Shown: positions 17,060-26,308, counted from the stretch's first letter. The stretch is DNA of 64,000 bases from Plantibacter flavus (GCF_002024505.1 NZ_CP019402.1:4147583-4211582), one strand, 5' to 3'. Translations and numbers: made by a program. The notes: generated from the sequence alone by a model not told the origin.

Positions 17060-17683
17060 ATGCCCACCCTCGTCATCGACGGACACCCGAACCCCGGGTC
17101 TCTGTGCGCCGCCCTCGCCGCGAGCTACGCGGAGGCGCACGGCGACGCGACCGTCCTCGCCGTGCGCGACCTCGCGTTCGACCCGAACCTCCGCCTCGGG
17201 TACACCCGCCGTCAAGACCTGGAGCCCGACCTCGAACGAGCGTGGGAGCAGATCCTCGCCGCGGACCACCTCGTGATCGTGGCGCCGGTCTGGTGGGGAT
17301 CGGTGCCGGCGCTGCTCAAGGGGTTCTTCGATCGCCTGCTGCTTCCCCGTCGCGCCTACCGGACCAAGGACAACGGTCTCCCCGAGGGACTGCTCGCCGG
17401 CCGCTCGGGGCGGGTGATGGTCACGACCGACTCGCCGTGGTGGTACCTCCCGCTCGTCGGCGACACGACGGTGAAGCAACTCCGCACCACCACCCTCCGG
17501 TTCTGCGGGGTCAAGCCCGTCGCCGTGAACCGGTTCGGTCGGGTGAAGGATTCGACCGTGGAGCAGCGTCGGCGGTGGCTCGCGAAGGCGGCACAGAACG
17601 GTCGTGCCGACGCGGCGCGACGGAGTTCTCGTTCCTCCGCTGCGGCCGCAGAGCTGGTCAGTGGCCGTCGACCAACCGGATGA
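17060..17683 (+). CDS. NAD(P)H:quinone oxidoreductase, flavodoxin-like fold
   Basis: 207-residue FMN/FAD-dependent reductase of the NQO1/MdaB/KefF group. The fold shows LVIDGHPNPGSLCAALAASYAE (phosphate-binding loop of the flavin site), IVAPVWWGSVPALLKGFFDRLLLPRRAY (conserved second flavin segment) and TTDSPWWYLPL. ATG 17060 has GGAG at 17051-17054. The enzyme reduces quinones by two electrons and so limits redox cycling. Its last 26 bases overlap the convergent helicase gene. Likely controlled by the divergent TetR. Confidence 0.9.
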   Translation: MPTLVIDGHPNPGSLCAALAASYAEAHGDATVLAVRDLAFDPNLRLGYTRRQDLEPDLERAWEQILAADHLVIVAPVWWGSVPALLKGFFDRLLLPRRAYRTKDNGLPEGLLAGRSGRVMVTTDSPWWYLPLVGDTTVKQLRTTTLRFCGVKPVAVNRFGRVKDSTVEQRRRWLAKAAQNGRADAARRSSRSSAAAAELVSGRRPTG

Positions 17684-20600
17684 AGGCACTGAGCTCGGCG
17701 ACGCCCTCCGGCGTGACCGGCAGGTACTCGGTGAGTGCGGGGGAGTGCACGAGGTACGCCGCCCACTGGGCGCGGGAGATACCGACGTTCAGTCGGTTCT
17801 TCATCAACAGGAACGACATGCCCCGCGGGACGTCGGCGGGGGAGGACGCGGCCAAAGAGACGATCGCGATGACGGCCTCCTGACCCTGGAACTTGTCGAC
17901 GGTCCCGACGCGCACCGCGTCGAACCCGGCCGCGTCGAGCGTCGCTCGGACGACGGCGACGTGGGCGTTGTAGGGACAGACGACGATGATGTCGGCCTCG
18001 CTCACCGGGTCGTCGATGCGGCCGGCATCCGGATCGGTCCAGCGGAGCCCGATGGTCGACCGGACGAGCTCGGCGACGCGGTCGGCCTCCTCCTGCGAAC
18101 TCGTCGCGTTTCCGACGTGATGGACCGGGACGACGTGCAGCCCCGGCGCACGACCCTCCAGACGACGCTTCGTCGTGGCCGCCGCTGAGCGCAGCTCGCC
18201 ACCGTATGACAAGCGCGAGACCGGCTCGGTGACCGCGGCGTCCATCCGCCAGGTCTCGTGGAGGAAGTAGCCGAGTTCCGGAGGGAGGACGTCGCGACCG
18301 TCGGCCACGAATCCGAGGGCCGAGGTGTCGATCGGTTCGGGATGCGTCCCCTGGCTCACCTGCGGCAGCTGCTGCGGGTCGCCCAGGAGCAGGAGGTTCC
18401 GCGCGGCGACGCTCGCCGCGATCGTGTAGGCGAGCGAGAACTGACCGGCCTCGTCGACGACGAGCAGGTCGAGCGACCTCCGGTCGAACCGGTTGTGGTT
18501 GCTGAAGTCCCAGGCCGTCCCGCCGATGACGAAGCCGCCGGTCTGCTCGGCCATGAACGCGCCATGACCATTGGCCGGGAGGACGGTGTAGCCGCGCTCA
18601 GCATCCGGGTCGGCACCGGATCGCAGGGTCTTCGCCACGAGCGCGGGGGAGAGCCCCGCCTTCACCACACGCTCGAGGAGGTTCTCGACGACGTCGTGCG
18701 ACTGCGCCACGACCCCGATTCGCCAGCCGTGCTGCTGCACGAGGGCCGTGATGACGTGCGAGGCGACGTAGGTCTTGCCGGTTCCGGGCGGCCCCTGGAC
18801 GGCGAGCACCGAGTCGTCGAGGTCGAGCAACGCGGCGGTCACGTCCTCGATCGTCCGCCCGTCTCCGCGGTGGGGGAGCGGCTCACCCGAGCTCGTGCGG
18901 GGCGGCCGTCGCCGCAGGACGTCGACGACGCCGTCGTCCGGCCACCCTGGAGCGGCGTCGAGGACCGCCTGCCCCCACTCGGCGATCGCATCGACCTGTG
19001 TTCCGGGTCGCGGGGGAGGAGACGGCGTGAGCGCGACCGGCAGCTCCGTGTAGGGCTCACGATCCGTCTTGAGCGTCTCCTGGATGAGCAGGGAGTCGTC
19101 GTCGACCTCGAGGACAGTGATCTGCCCGGCCGGTCGCGAGCCGGGCTCGGCGCGGGGGAGCGTGTACGGTCCCGGGTGGTCGTAGACCGCGAACGGGTCG
19201 GCGCCGACCTTCACACTGCTGCCGGGGGCCCATCGGCCGCTGAGTCGCATGTGACGGCGGTCGCTGCGCTGCCGTCCCTCGCGGAACCAGTCGCGCTCGA
19301 CGACTCCCGAGGTGACGGTGAAGACGTTCCGGGTGTCCTCCCATTCGTCGCGCGCGGCGATGAGTCGGGAGAAGTGCTCCTGCCAGAACGACTTGTGCTC
19401 GCGCCGGTGGTAGTCGATGGCGGCCGCCGCGAGCGCATACGCGGTGGCGTCGTCGGAGCGTTCGGGGTCGAGGGGGTCGCCGGCCAACGCCGTCAGCGCG
19501 TCGTGGAGCGGCGTCGGTTCGTCCACCAGGGGCTCGGGTGCGTCGGTGACGAAGGTGCCCGGCAGCACGCCCCGTTCCGCACCGAGGTCGAGCAACCAGT
19601 TCCGCAGCCGACGGGTCGACTCGCAGTCGTACGCGTTGTACTCGGCGATCTCGGCGAGCTTCCGTTCGCCTTCGGCGACGAGCTCCGGGTCGTCGCTCCG
19701 ACTGAGCTCGCGCGCCTCCGCGTAGGCCGTGATGGATGCCGCGGCGTCGGTGACGTCGCTGTCGCGGTGCTCCTCACCCATGTAGAGCGGCTCGAGCTTC
19801 TTGATCGAGTACGACCGCGATCCGACACGCACCGTCTTGCGGACGAACGGGTAGAGGTCGAACAGCACGGCCTCGCGGAGGAGGTCGTCGATCGTGTCCT
19901 CCCCGACCCCGTGCCGGGCGGCCAGCGAGAGCAGGTGCGTCCGCTCGTAGGCGGCGTAGTGATACACGTGCATGCCCGGGAACTCGGCACGGCGGGCGGT
20001 GAGGTAGGCGAGGAAGTCGATCAGCGCCGTCCGCTCCTCATGGAAGTCGTGCGCCCACCAGGATCGGAACCGGCCGTCGGTGTCGACCAGGCCGAACAGG
20101 TAGTCGATGCCCCACCTCGTGCGGTCGCCCCGGCGGGCGTCACCCGGCTCGCCCTCGGTGTACAGCGGGTCGCCCTCGAAGTCGAAGAAGACGTCGCCGG
20201 GATCGGGTTGCGGCAGGAGCCCGAGTGCCGTGGCGTCGTGCACACGGAACGCCGGCACGCCGGCGGCTGGTGACGGCTCGAGCTGCAGATGCGCCTGCTC
20301 GCGCAGCGCAGCGAGCGTGCTCTCGGCGATGCCGTCGACCGTCCCGCGGGCGCCACCCGACAGCCCGTGCGGCCCTGGTCGCTCGGTCGATCCGGTGAGC
20401 GTGAGCGACGCCAGATCGTCGATCGTGGCGATGCCGGCCGCCAGTAGGCGGTCGCGCTGCGTCAACCGGAGCCCGGCCACCAGCAGGACGTCGCGTGAGG
20501 CCGTGATCTCGGCGTCGCACCACGCGCATCGTCCGCAGACGCTGTATCGCTGGTCGCCCCAGGCCACCGGGGCGTCGGCTTCGAGCCGTTCGGCGACGAT

Positions 20601-21191
20601 CCGCAGCAGGCGCGCACGACGGCGACGGTACACCGGCAGGATGTCGGCCACCGCGTGGGTGCTGACGGTGCCGTCTCCCAGGATGAGGTCGACGTCGTCG
20701 TCGACCGGGATCCCGGCCGTCTCCAGCTGCTCCACGTAGGCGGCGAGCTGGAGGAGGGCGGTGACCTTCGGCGAGCGCGCGAGTTTGGTGTCCTGCACGC
20801 GATACCGGCCGTCGGGCCGGCGCACGATGAAGTCGGCGAAGCCGATGAACGATCCGTCGAAGAACGCGGCCTGGAAGACGACCGGGGCTCCGTCGCGGAA
20901 CGCCGTGATCGTCGACTCGACGGCTGCGGCGAGCGCCACCGTGTCTCGGACGTCGGGGCGGTCGAGCTCGACGACGCCGGTGCCGAACTCGGCGCGGTAC
21001 GACTCGAGGACCCGCAGCTCGTGCTGGTCGCCGAGCTTGGAGGTCCGTATGAGCATCTCGTCCTCCGGCTCGACGATCGGTTCGATCCGACCGAGCTTCG
21101 CGTCGACCGTGCGCAGGAACGCGAACTCGCAGTGGGAGGCGTTGGAGAGGTCGCTGGCGCTCGTGATGGCGGAACCGTCGAGGAGGAACAT
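17658..21191 (-). CDS. TM0106-type RecB-like nuclease fused to RNase H-like domain and superfamily 1 helicase
   Basis: 1177 residues with three visible modules. (1) A RecB-like PD-(D/E)XK nuclease, about 1-230, with GFADFIV followed by YRVQDTKLAR near residue 135, and four Cys (CGRCAWC and a partner) that could hold a metal cluster. (2) An RNase H-like exonuclease-type domain, about 325-540, starting DVFFDFEGDPLY and ending YNAYDCESTRRLRNWL. (3) A Upf1-like SF1 helicase, about 700-1177: Walker A GPPGTGKT near 800, VVDEAGQ, LLLGDPQQLPQ, and VGTVDKFQGQE. It probably unwinds and degrades nucleic acids in repair. The role in this organism is not known. Confidence 0.9.
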   Translation of the reverse strand: MFLLDGSAITSASDLSNASHCEFAFLRTVDAKLGRIEPIVEPEDEMLIRTSKLGDQHELRVLESYRAEFGTGVVELDRPDVRDTVALAAAVESTITAFRDGAPVVFQAAFFDGSFIGFADFIVRRPDGRYRVQDTKLARSPKVTALLQLAAYVEQLETAGIPVDDDVDLILGDGTVSTHAVADILPVYRRRRARLLRIVAERLEADAPVAWGDQRYSVCGRCAWCDAEITASRDVLLVAGLRLTQRDRLLAAGIATIDDLASLTLTGSTERPGPHGLSGGARGTVDGIAESTLAALREQAHLQLEPSPAAGVPAFRVHDATALGLLPQPDPGDVFFDFEGDPLYTEGEPGDARRGDRTRWGIDYLFGLVDTDGRFRSWWAHDFHEERTALIDFLAYLTARRAEFPGMHVYHYAAYERTHLLSLAARHGVGEDTIDDLLREAVLFDLYPFVRKTVRVGSRSYSIKKLEPLYMGEEHRDSDVTDAAASITAYAEARELSRSDDPELVAEGERKLAEIAEYNAYDCESTRRLRNWLLDLGAERGVLPGTFVTDAPEPLVDEPTPLHDALTALAGDPLDPERSDDATAYALAAAAIDYHRREHKSFWQEHFSRLIAARDEWEDTRNVFTVTSGVVERDWFREGRQRSDRRHMRLSGRWAPGSSVKVGADPFAVYDHPGPYTLPRAEPGSRPAGQITVLEVDDDSLLIQETLKTDREPYTELPVALTPSPPPRPGTQVDAIAEWGQAVLDAAPGWPDDGVVDVLRRRPPRTSSGEPLPHRGDGRTIEDVTAALLDLDDSVLAVQGPPGTGKTYVASHVITALVQQHGWRIGVVAQSHDVVENLLERVVKAGLSPALVAKTLRSGADPDAERGYTVLPANGHGAFMAEQTGGFVIGGTAWDFSNHNRFDRRSLDLLVVDEAGQFSLAYTIAASVAARNLLLLGDPQQLPQVSQGTHPEPIDTSALGFVADGRDVLPPELGYFLHETWRMDAAVTEPVSRLSYGGELRSAAATTKRRLEGRAPGLHVVPVHHVGNATSSQEEADRVAELVRSTIGLRWTDPDAGRIDDPVSEADIIVVCPYNAHVAVVRATLDAAGFDAVRVGTVDKFQGQEAVIAIVSLAASSPADVPRGMSFLLMKNRLNVGISRAQWAAYLVHSPALTEYLPVTPEGVAELSAFIRLVDGH

Positions 21192-21403
21192 CGGTGCGGT
21201 GGGTGCCTTTCGAGACGACTGCCGGGGGCTGGTCCGCCTCCGATCGCTGTCAGTCTGGCACGCACCACCGACCGCAGCGCCGCCGCGGGACGCAGGGTGA
21301 CGCCAGCCGCGCGGGAGCCGTCTGTGGAGCGGCGTCGGGCGCGCTCGATCCCACGTCCCCTAGCCTGGAGACGGACCACGACGCCATGGGACGGGAGCGC
21401 ATC

Positions 21404-21796
21404 ATGACCACCACGATCCGGGTCGTCGCGGGTGTCGCCACGCAGGACGACACCGTGCTCGCCTGCCGGCGGGCACCCGGGCGGGCGTCCGGCGGCCTGT
21501 GGGAGTTCCCCGGCGGCAAGGTCGAGGCCGACGAGCGGCCGCAGGACGCGCTAGCACGCGAGCTGTGCGAGGAGCTCGACGCCGACGTCGCTGTGGGGGC
21601 GCTGCTGGACCGCTCCACCGTCACCGTGGGCGAGCTCGTGATCGACCTCGCCTGCTACGAAATCACCTTCCTCGGCGCGCCCCCGGTCCACAGCACGGAC
21701 CACGACGAACTGCGCTGGGTCACCCGCGAACGGCTCCTCGGGCTGGACTGGGCGACGCCCGACCTCCCGATGGTCAGGCGACTCACCGCGAGCTGA
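21404..21796 (+). CDS. NUDIX hydrolase, MutT type
   Basis: 130 residues. The full Nudix box is present from residue 35: GGKVEADERPQDALARELCEEL fits GX5EX7REUXEEXGU, with Glu residues for Mg binding. A preceding GGLWEFPGG marks MutT/CTP-diphosphatase-like members that clean the nucleotide pool (8-oxo-dGTP or similar). ATG 21404 has GGGAG seven to eight bases upstream; an ATG six codons earlier (21386) is possible. A TAGCCT element at 21361-21366 is a likely -10. The gene is divergent from the nuclease-helicase, 212 bases away. Confidence 0.87.
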   Translation: MTTTIRVVAGVATQDDTVLACRRAPGRASGGLWEFPGGKVEADERPQDALARELCEELDADVAVGALLDRSTVTVGELVIDLACYEITFLGAPPVHSTDHDELRWVTRERLLGLDWATPDLPMVRRLTAS

Positions 21797-21814
21797 CCCC
21801 GGAGCCCCAGGGCG

Positions 21815-22690
21815 TCACTCGACCGCGTGGAGCGGGATGCGGGCGAGCGTGCGTCCGCTCAGCACGAGGTCGTCGTTGGTCGAGGTGACCGCCAGCTCGG
21901 TGACCGTCCACTCGAACAGGGTGACGTCGCGCCAACGCTCGAGGAATGCGGCGAGCGCCGCGGTCTCGGCGGCGTCGAGCTCATCGCGGAAGTGGTGCAG
22001 GCCCACCCCGACGAGCGGTGCTGGACGCCCGCCGACCGCCCGCTGGATGGGGGCGAAGGCGTCCGCGATGGCGGGGAGGTAACAGCGTCCGCGGTTGAAG
22101 CCACCGATGACGGGGCCCGCCAGCCTGACCCGGAAGGGCGTGAACGCGCCGACGCTCGTCCGCAGCCAGTCGAGGAACCCGGAGTCCGCGTCGATGGAGG
22201 AGAGCGTCGCGTGCAAGCGGTGGGCACGTCGGAGCTCGATGCCTCGGGCGAGTTTGGGTGCGAAGGGTGCCGAGGCGAGATCGGCCTCGTAGCTCAGGAA
22301 GATCGGATCGACGAACAGTCGTTCGATCGGGACGGGGACGACGACCGCCAGACGCGCCTCGGCGTATCGCCCGCCACGGTAGACGCCGTCAGGACTCGCG
22401 GCGAGCGCGAGCGGGTGGTCGGCGTCGATCAGGGGGAGCTGGGCGTACCGGTAGCGCTCGTCGAAGGTGAGCGCCTCACCTGGTCCGAAGGTGGAGCGGA
22501 CGACGTCCCAGCTGCGGAGGGCGTCGTGCGAGTCCGACGACGTGTCCACACCGCTCGAGGCCGTTTCGGGGACATCGACCTCGAACGCCCGGTCGGCCGA
22601 TCCGCCGGTCACCGTCCGGATCAGACCCGTCGCGACGCCGGTCGGCAGCGCACCGATCGTGTTTCCGGACGCACCGGCGGAAGAGGGCAT
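21815..22690 (-). CDS. Uncharacterised protein, possible 2H phosphoesterase fold
   Basis: 291 residues, soluble, no signal peptide. I do not recognise a family with certainty. A HRLHATLSSID segment (about residue 158) and a later VGLHHFRDELD segment (about 227) are spaced like the two His motifs of 2'-5' RNA ligase/2H phosphoesterases, but only the first matches HxT/S. The N-terminal 60 residues are low complexity. Composition and codon use fit the neighbours, so it is a real gene. It converges on the NUDIX gene (18 bases between stops). Confidence 0.6.
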   Translation of the reverse strand: MPSSAGASGNTIGALPTGVATGLIRTVTGGSADRAFEVDVPETASSGVDTSSDSHDALRSWDVVRSTFGPGEALTFDERYRYAQLPLIDADHPLALAASPDGVYRGGRYAEARLAVVVPVPIERLFVDPIFLSYEADLASAPFAPKLARGIELRRAHRLHATLSSIDADSGFLDWLRTSVGAFTPFRVRLAGPVIGGFNRGRCYLPAIADAFAPIQRAVGGRPAPLVGVGLHHFRDELDAAETAALAAFLERWRDVTLFEWTVTELAVTSTNDDLVLSGRTLARIPLHAVE

Positions 22691-22799
22691 GTCGTGAGGT
22701 TAGTGGAGCCGTCAGCGCAGCACGTCGGTGACACCCCGAATTCGGGTGATCGACCCAATTCACCGCATGGCCGACCCGAACGCCGACACCGTCAGCCGA

Positions 22800-23633
22800 T
22801 CAGTGCGCCTTGCCGACCTTCCAGTAGCCGCAGAACATGACACGGTCCTTGGGCATGCCACCACGGACCCAGAGCCGACGCACGTTCGCCGCCAGGGACT
22901 GCTCTCCGACGACCCACCCGTAGCACGGGGCGGGCGGCACCCCGAGGGCCGTCGCGGCGGCCAGCGCCGCTCGTCCGGGGACGTCGTGCGGATCCTCTCG
23001 GACCACCCATCGCAGCTCGACCCCGTCCGGGACACGCACGTCCTGCGCGTCCTCCGCGGAGGGGATCTCGACGATCGCCGTCCCGACGGTCGACGCCGGA
23101 AGCGAGGTCAGGATGCCTGCGACGGCGGGGAGCCCGGTCTCGTCGGCGACCAACAGCACTCGATCCACGTCGGCCGGGAGGTTGAACATGCGCCCCTCGT
23201 CCAGCAGCCCCACCGCATCGCCCACCTCGCATGACTGGGCCCAGCTCGCCGCTGGCCCCGCGGTCCCCTCGGCGGCCGACCCGTGGATGACGAAGTCGAT
23301 GTCCAGCTCCGGCCCGTCGGGGCCGTCGCGACGGAAATCCCGCACCGTGTAGTTCCTGAGCACCGGCCGCACGGACTTGGAGATCGCGAGGTACTTGGCG
23401 TAGGCCAGCATGTCGAGCCTGGTCGGCAGCCGCTCGAGACCGCCGTCGGAGACCGGGATGAAGAACCGGAACCACTGGTCGTAACCGAGGAAGGTGAAGT
23501 CGGCGATGTCACCGCCACCGAGGGTGACCCTGGCGATGTTCGGTGAGACGCGTGAGCGGCGGACGACCCGCAGCGTGAGGAGGGTCGCCGCCTCGGGTTT
23601 GATGCGCGCCGTCTCGGCATTCGTGCGAGCCAC
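22800..23633 (-). CDS. Siderophore-interacting FAD-binding protein (ferric-siderophore reductase)
   Basis: 277 residues of the ViuB/SIP family. The FAD-binding domain (about 18-140) has the LRNYTVRDFR motif that contacts the flavin, and the SIP domain (about 145-277) has VLLVADETGLPAVAGIL and the C-terminal FCGYWKVGKAH signature. It releases iron from imported ferric siderophores by reduction in the cytosol. GTG 23633 follows AAGGGG six bases upstream. It lies 63 bases downstream of the MFS exporter on the same strand, with iron-box-like sequence between them. Confidence 0.9.
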   Translation of the reverse strand: MARTNAETARIKPEAATLLTLRVVRRSRVSPNIARVTLGGGDIADFTFLGYDQWFRFFIPVSDGGLERLPTRLDMLAYAKYLAISKSVRPVLRNYTVRDFRRDGPDGPELDIDFVIHGSAAEGTAGPAASWAQSCEVGDAVGLLDEGRMFNLPADVDRVLLVADETGLPAVAGILTSLPASTVGTAIVEIPSAEDAQDVRVPDGVELRWVVREDPHDVPGRAALAAATALGVPPAPCYGWVVGEQSLAANVRRLWVRGGMPKDRVMFCGYWKVGKAH

Positions 23634-23669
23634 TCGAGCCCCTTCCTCAGGCGGCTCCGACAGCCGCGA

Positions 23670-23700
23670 CTGAGGCTACCCTAACTCAGGTCACCCTTAC
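23670..23700 (-). promoter_or_regulatory. DtxR/IdeR-like iron box upstream of the siderophore-interacting gene
   Basis: Reading the minus strand, TTAGGGTAGCCTCAG (23684-23670) matches 12 of the first 14 informative positions of the DtxR/IdeR consensus TTAGGTTAGCCTAACCTAA, and a second weaker copy TAAGGGTGACCTGAG (23699-23685) is adjacent. The site is 37-67 bases upstream of the GTG of the siderophore-interacting gene and overlaps the MFS stop. Iron repression of that gene is inferred. Confidence 0.55.
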
Positions 23701-25175
23701 TTGGAGGCGTCAGGTTCGGCAGCGGCGACCTTCCGGGAACGGGCGTCGAGCGACGCGAAGACGAGCGCCACGACCACGAAGCCGATCGTGACGAGGGTGC
23801 TGTTGCGATACGCGTCGTGATAGACGTCGAGCGACGCACCGGAGGCGCCGCCGTCGTTCTCGGAGTACACCGTCGCGTAGAACGTCGCCGTCGCGGCGGC
23901 GAGCCCCACCGCGGTCCCGATGCGCTGGCCGAGCTGGCCGATCGATCCGGCGACACCACCGGAGGCCACGGGGATGTCCGCGAGCATCAGCGTCTGGTTG
24001 GGGGAGATGACCGCGCCACCGCCGATACCGGCGAGGAGCATCGCGGCACCCATCGCGTACGGCGTAATCTCCGGGGGCGTGATGAACGCGAGGAGGGAGT
24101 TGAGACTGAACCCCACCACGACCAGCACGAGCCCACCGACGACCAGGGGCCGTCCGAGTCGGTCGACGACCCGACCGCTCAACCACGAGCTGACGGCCGA
24201 GGCGAGGGCGAAGGGGATCGTGATCATGCCCGCGAAGACCGGCTCGAGCCCGAGCCCCTGCTGTACGAACAGCGTGAGCGTGAGGAAGGTGGCCGGCATC
24301 GCCGCGAAGTACGTCGTGGAGATCAGGACGCCGTTGCGGTAGCTGCCGAGCTTGAACAGGGAGAAGTCGACGACGGGTGTCTTCCCGGCGCGTTGATAAC
24401 GACCCTCCCACCAGGCGAAGAGGCCGGCGAAGACGGCGAACGCGACCAGCAGCCACCAGCGCGCCGGGTCGTCGCCCGGGGAGCCGGTCGTCAGGACGAA
24501 CGGCAGCATGAGCGACAGCACGGCGAGACCGAGGAACACGATGCCCACCGGGTCGAGCGATCCGGCGCCCGCCTCGTGCGGCTGCTGCTTGGGCAGCAGT
24601 CGAGCGGCGATCGGCAACAGGATGATCGCGAGCGGGACGTTCATCCAGAAGAGCAGGCGCCAGCCGTCCTCCGGGCCGCCGATGGCGATGAGCAGGCCGC
24701 CGAGCGTCGGTCCGAACGCCGTCGAGAGGCCGATGATGGCTCCGAAGAGACCGAAGGCGCGGCCACGCTCCTTGCCCACGAACAGCTGCTGGATGAGCCC
24801 GATGACCTGCGGCATCAGCAGACCCGCGGCGATGCCCTGGAGGATCCGACCGCCGATGAGGATCCCGACGTTCGGTGCTACGGCGCAGGCGAGACTGGCC
24901 GCTCCGAACACGCTCAGGCCGATCATGAACATGCGACGCCGGGAGTGCAGGTCGCCGTAGCGCCCGGCGGGCACGAGGATCAGACCGAACGCCAGGGCGT
25001 ACCCGGCGACGATCAGCTGCAGGGCGGTCGGGCCGGCGTCGAGCGCCTGCTCGATCGACGGCAGTCCGACGTTGACCTTCGAGAGGTCGAGGATCGTGAG
25101 GGCGGCGACCGACACGCAGATGGCGAACGCGCGCCATTTCGTCCGGTCGTCGGGGGCGGTTCGCTCGTCAGTCAT
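23697..25175 (-). CDS. MFS transporter, DHA2 (14-helix) family
   Basis: 492-residue drug/proton antiporter-type exporter. Helix A carries LTILDLSKVNVGLPSIEQAL, the DHA2 signature region; motif A AGRYGDLHSRRRMFMIG lies between helices 2 and 3; motif C is in helix 5 (FGPTLGGLL). About 14 membrane helices are seen. ATG 25175 is seven bases downstream of TAGGCT (25183-25188, minus strand), a leaderless arrangement. Because it precedes the siderophore-interacting gene it might export a siderophore or antibiotic, but substrate is unknown. Confidence 0.87.
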   Translation of the reverse strand: MTDERTAPDDRTKWRAFAICVSVAALTILDLSKVNVGLPSIEQALDAGPTALQLIVAGYALAFGLILVPAGRYGDLHSRRRMFMIGLSVFGAASLACAVAPNVGILIGGRILQGIAAGLLMPQVIGLIQQLFVGKERGRAFGLFGAIIGLSTAFGPTLGGLLIAIGGPEDGWRLLFWMNVPLAIILLPIAARLLPKQQPHEAGAGSLDPVGIVFLGLAVLSLMLPFVLTTGSPGDDPARWWLLVAFAVFAGLFAWWEGRYQRAGKTPVVDFSLFKLGSYRNGVLISTTYFAAMPATFLTLTLFVQQGLGLEPVFAGMITIPFALASAVSSWLSGRVVDRLGRPLVVGGLVLVVVGFSLNSLLAFITPPEITPYAMGAAMLLAGIGGGAVISPNQTLMLADIPVASGGVAGSIGQLGQRIGTAVGLAAATATFYATVYSENDGGASGASLDVYHDAYRNSTLVTIGFVVVALVFASLDARSRKVAAAEPDASK

Positions 25176-25299
25176 CCTGGCCAGCCTAGGCCCGCGTCAA
25201 CCCGGTCCGCCCCGGCTTGACGGGCGCGGATCCACCGTCCTGTGCAGCATCTTCGGGCTCAGAACCGGCGCAGACGATGACGGGGCAGCCGTCACGGGC

Positions 25300-25305
25300 T
25301 ACGCT
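25300..25305 (+). promoter_or_regulatory. -10 element of a leaderless promoter
   Basis: TACGCT ends six bases before ATG 25312 of the uracil-DNA-glycosylase-like gene; no ribosome-binding site is present. Confidence 0.5.
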
Positions 25306-25311
25306 CGGAAG

Positions 25312-25947
25312 ATGCATATGGATGCCCCTCGCGGGCTGCAGGACCCCGACGAACTGGCCGAACGACACCGCATGCTGGCCGAGTCGCCGGCACTCGCGCC
25401 GCTGCGCGACTGGTCGGACGCGATGATGACCCGCCGAGGACGGCGGCAGGCGGACCTCGTCCTCCCGCTCGTCGACCCGGCCGATGCGGCCGTCAACGCG
25501 AAGACACTGATCCTCCTCGACGCCCCGGGGACCCTGGCCCCCGACAGCCTCGACGCGCCGGGATCCGGGTTCGCCTCGGTCGACAACGACGACCCGATCG
25601 CCGAGAGCCTCTGGAATCTGCGGAACGACATCGGCTTCGACGACGTCATGGTGTGGAACATCGTCCCGTGGTACCTGAGCGCCGGGCGGAAGAAGCCGAA
25701 CGCGCCCGAGGTCGCCCAGGGCGCGATGGAACTGCGCGCCCTCCTGCCGCTCCTCAAGAACCTGCGCGTCGTCGTCCTCTGCGGACCCCACGCTCAGGAC
25801 GGTTGGTGGAAGCACGTCGAGCCACTGCTCGGCAACACGTACAGCGCCTTCAACGCTCCGCACCCCTCGCCGTTGTCGCTGAAGCAGCCGGGTCGTCGCG
25901 AGGAGATCGAGAAGGTCTTCGCCCGCGCCAAACAGGTCGCCGGCTGA
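25312..25947 (+). CDS. Uracil-DNA glycosylase-like protein
   Basis: 211 residues. The pattern matches the UDG fold: a LILLDAPGTLAPDS strand-loop (motif A region), a VMVWNIVPWYLS segment (Asn and Pro of the base pocket) and APHPSPLSLKQP near the C-terminus (motif B, HPSPLS). This is not classical Ung, which has GQDPYH. It is closer to small actinobacterial proteins of the same superfamily, whose activity on damaged bases is not settled. Cytosolic. Followed by a strong hairpin. Confidence 0.7.
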   Translation: MHMDAPRGLQDPDELAERHRMLAESPALAPLRDWSDAMMTRRGRRQADLVLPLVDPADAAVNAKTLILLDAPGTLAPDSLDAPGSGFASVDNDDPIAESLWNLRNDIGFDDVMVWNIVPWYLSAGRKKPNAPEVAQGAMELRALLPLLKNLRVVVLCGPHAQDGWWKHVEPLLGNTYSAFNAPHPSPLSLKQPGRREEIEKVFARAKQVAG

Positions 25948-25963
25948 TCACACACCCCCGTTC

Positions 25964-25996
25964 GCAACCCCCTCGCCCGTCGGGTGAGGGGGTTGC
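25964..25996 (+). terminator. Rho-independent-like hairpin
   Basis: GCAACCCCCTC (25964-25974) and GAGGGGGTTGC (25986-25996) form a perfect 11-bp stem with an 11-base loop, 16 bases after the stop of the UDG-like gene. No T-run. Confidence 0.75.
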
Positions 25997-26045
25997 GTGC
26001 ATCTGAGGCCTCGTTAGGGTCGATGGACGAGGAGAGGAGCATCAC

Positions 26046-26258
26046 ATGGACATCGGCACCATCGTCATCCTCGCCGCGCTCGTCCTCCTGGCGGTCGCGG
26101 CCGTCTGGTACGTGTCACGGCGAGACCGCGCCGCGCGCTCGGCCGACGAACACCGCTCGCACGACAACGACGCGGAGGTCGAGCGCGAACGCGCGAGAGG
26201 CCTGGCGGAGGGCACCGGCGGCGTGCCCCGTCGTGGCGGTGGCCCGATGGGGTTCTGA
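26046..26258 (+). CDS. Small single-pass membrane protein
   Basis: 70 residues. One N-terminal helix (about 4-23, IGTIVILAALVLLAVAAVWYV) is followed by an Arg/Glu/Asp-rich cytosolic tail and a Gly-rich end (RRGGGPMGF). GAGGAGAGGAG just upstream is a strong ribosome-binding site for ATG 26046. No family recognised; similar small proteins are common in actinobacteria. It converges on the catalase gene across a hairpin. Confidence 0.7.
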   Translation: MDIGTIVILAALVLLAVAAVWYVSRRDRAARSADEHRSHDNDAEVERERARGLAEGTGGVPRRGGGPMGF

Positions 26259-26275
26259 CCCCGCGAACGCACAGG

Positions 26276-26308
26276 AACGGTCGCCACCCGCGAGGGATGG
26301 CGACCGTT
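26276..26308. terminator. Bidirectional terminator between convergent genes
   Basis: AACGGTCGCCA (26276-26286) pairs with TGGCGACCGTT (26298-26308), a perfect 11-bp stem with an 11-base loop, located between the small membrane protein gene and the 3' end of katA. Confidence 0.75.

Noticed and set aside
16967..17689. Long extension of the TetR frame upstream
   Set aside because: Runs antisense through the quinone reductase gene and its operator.
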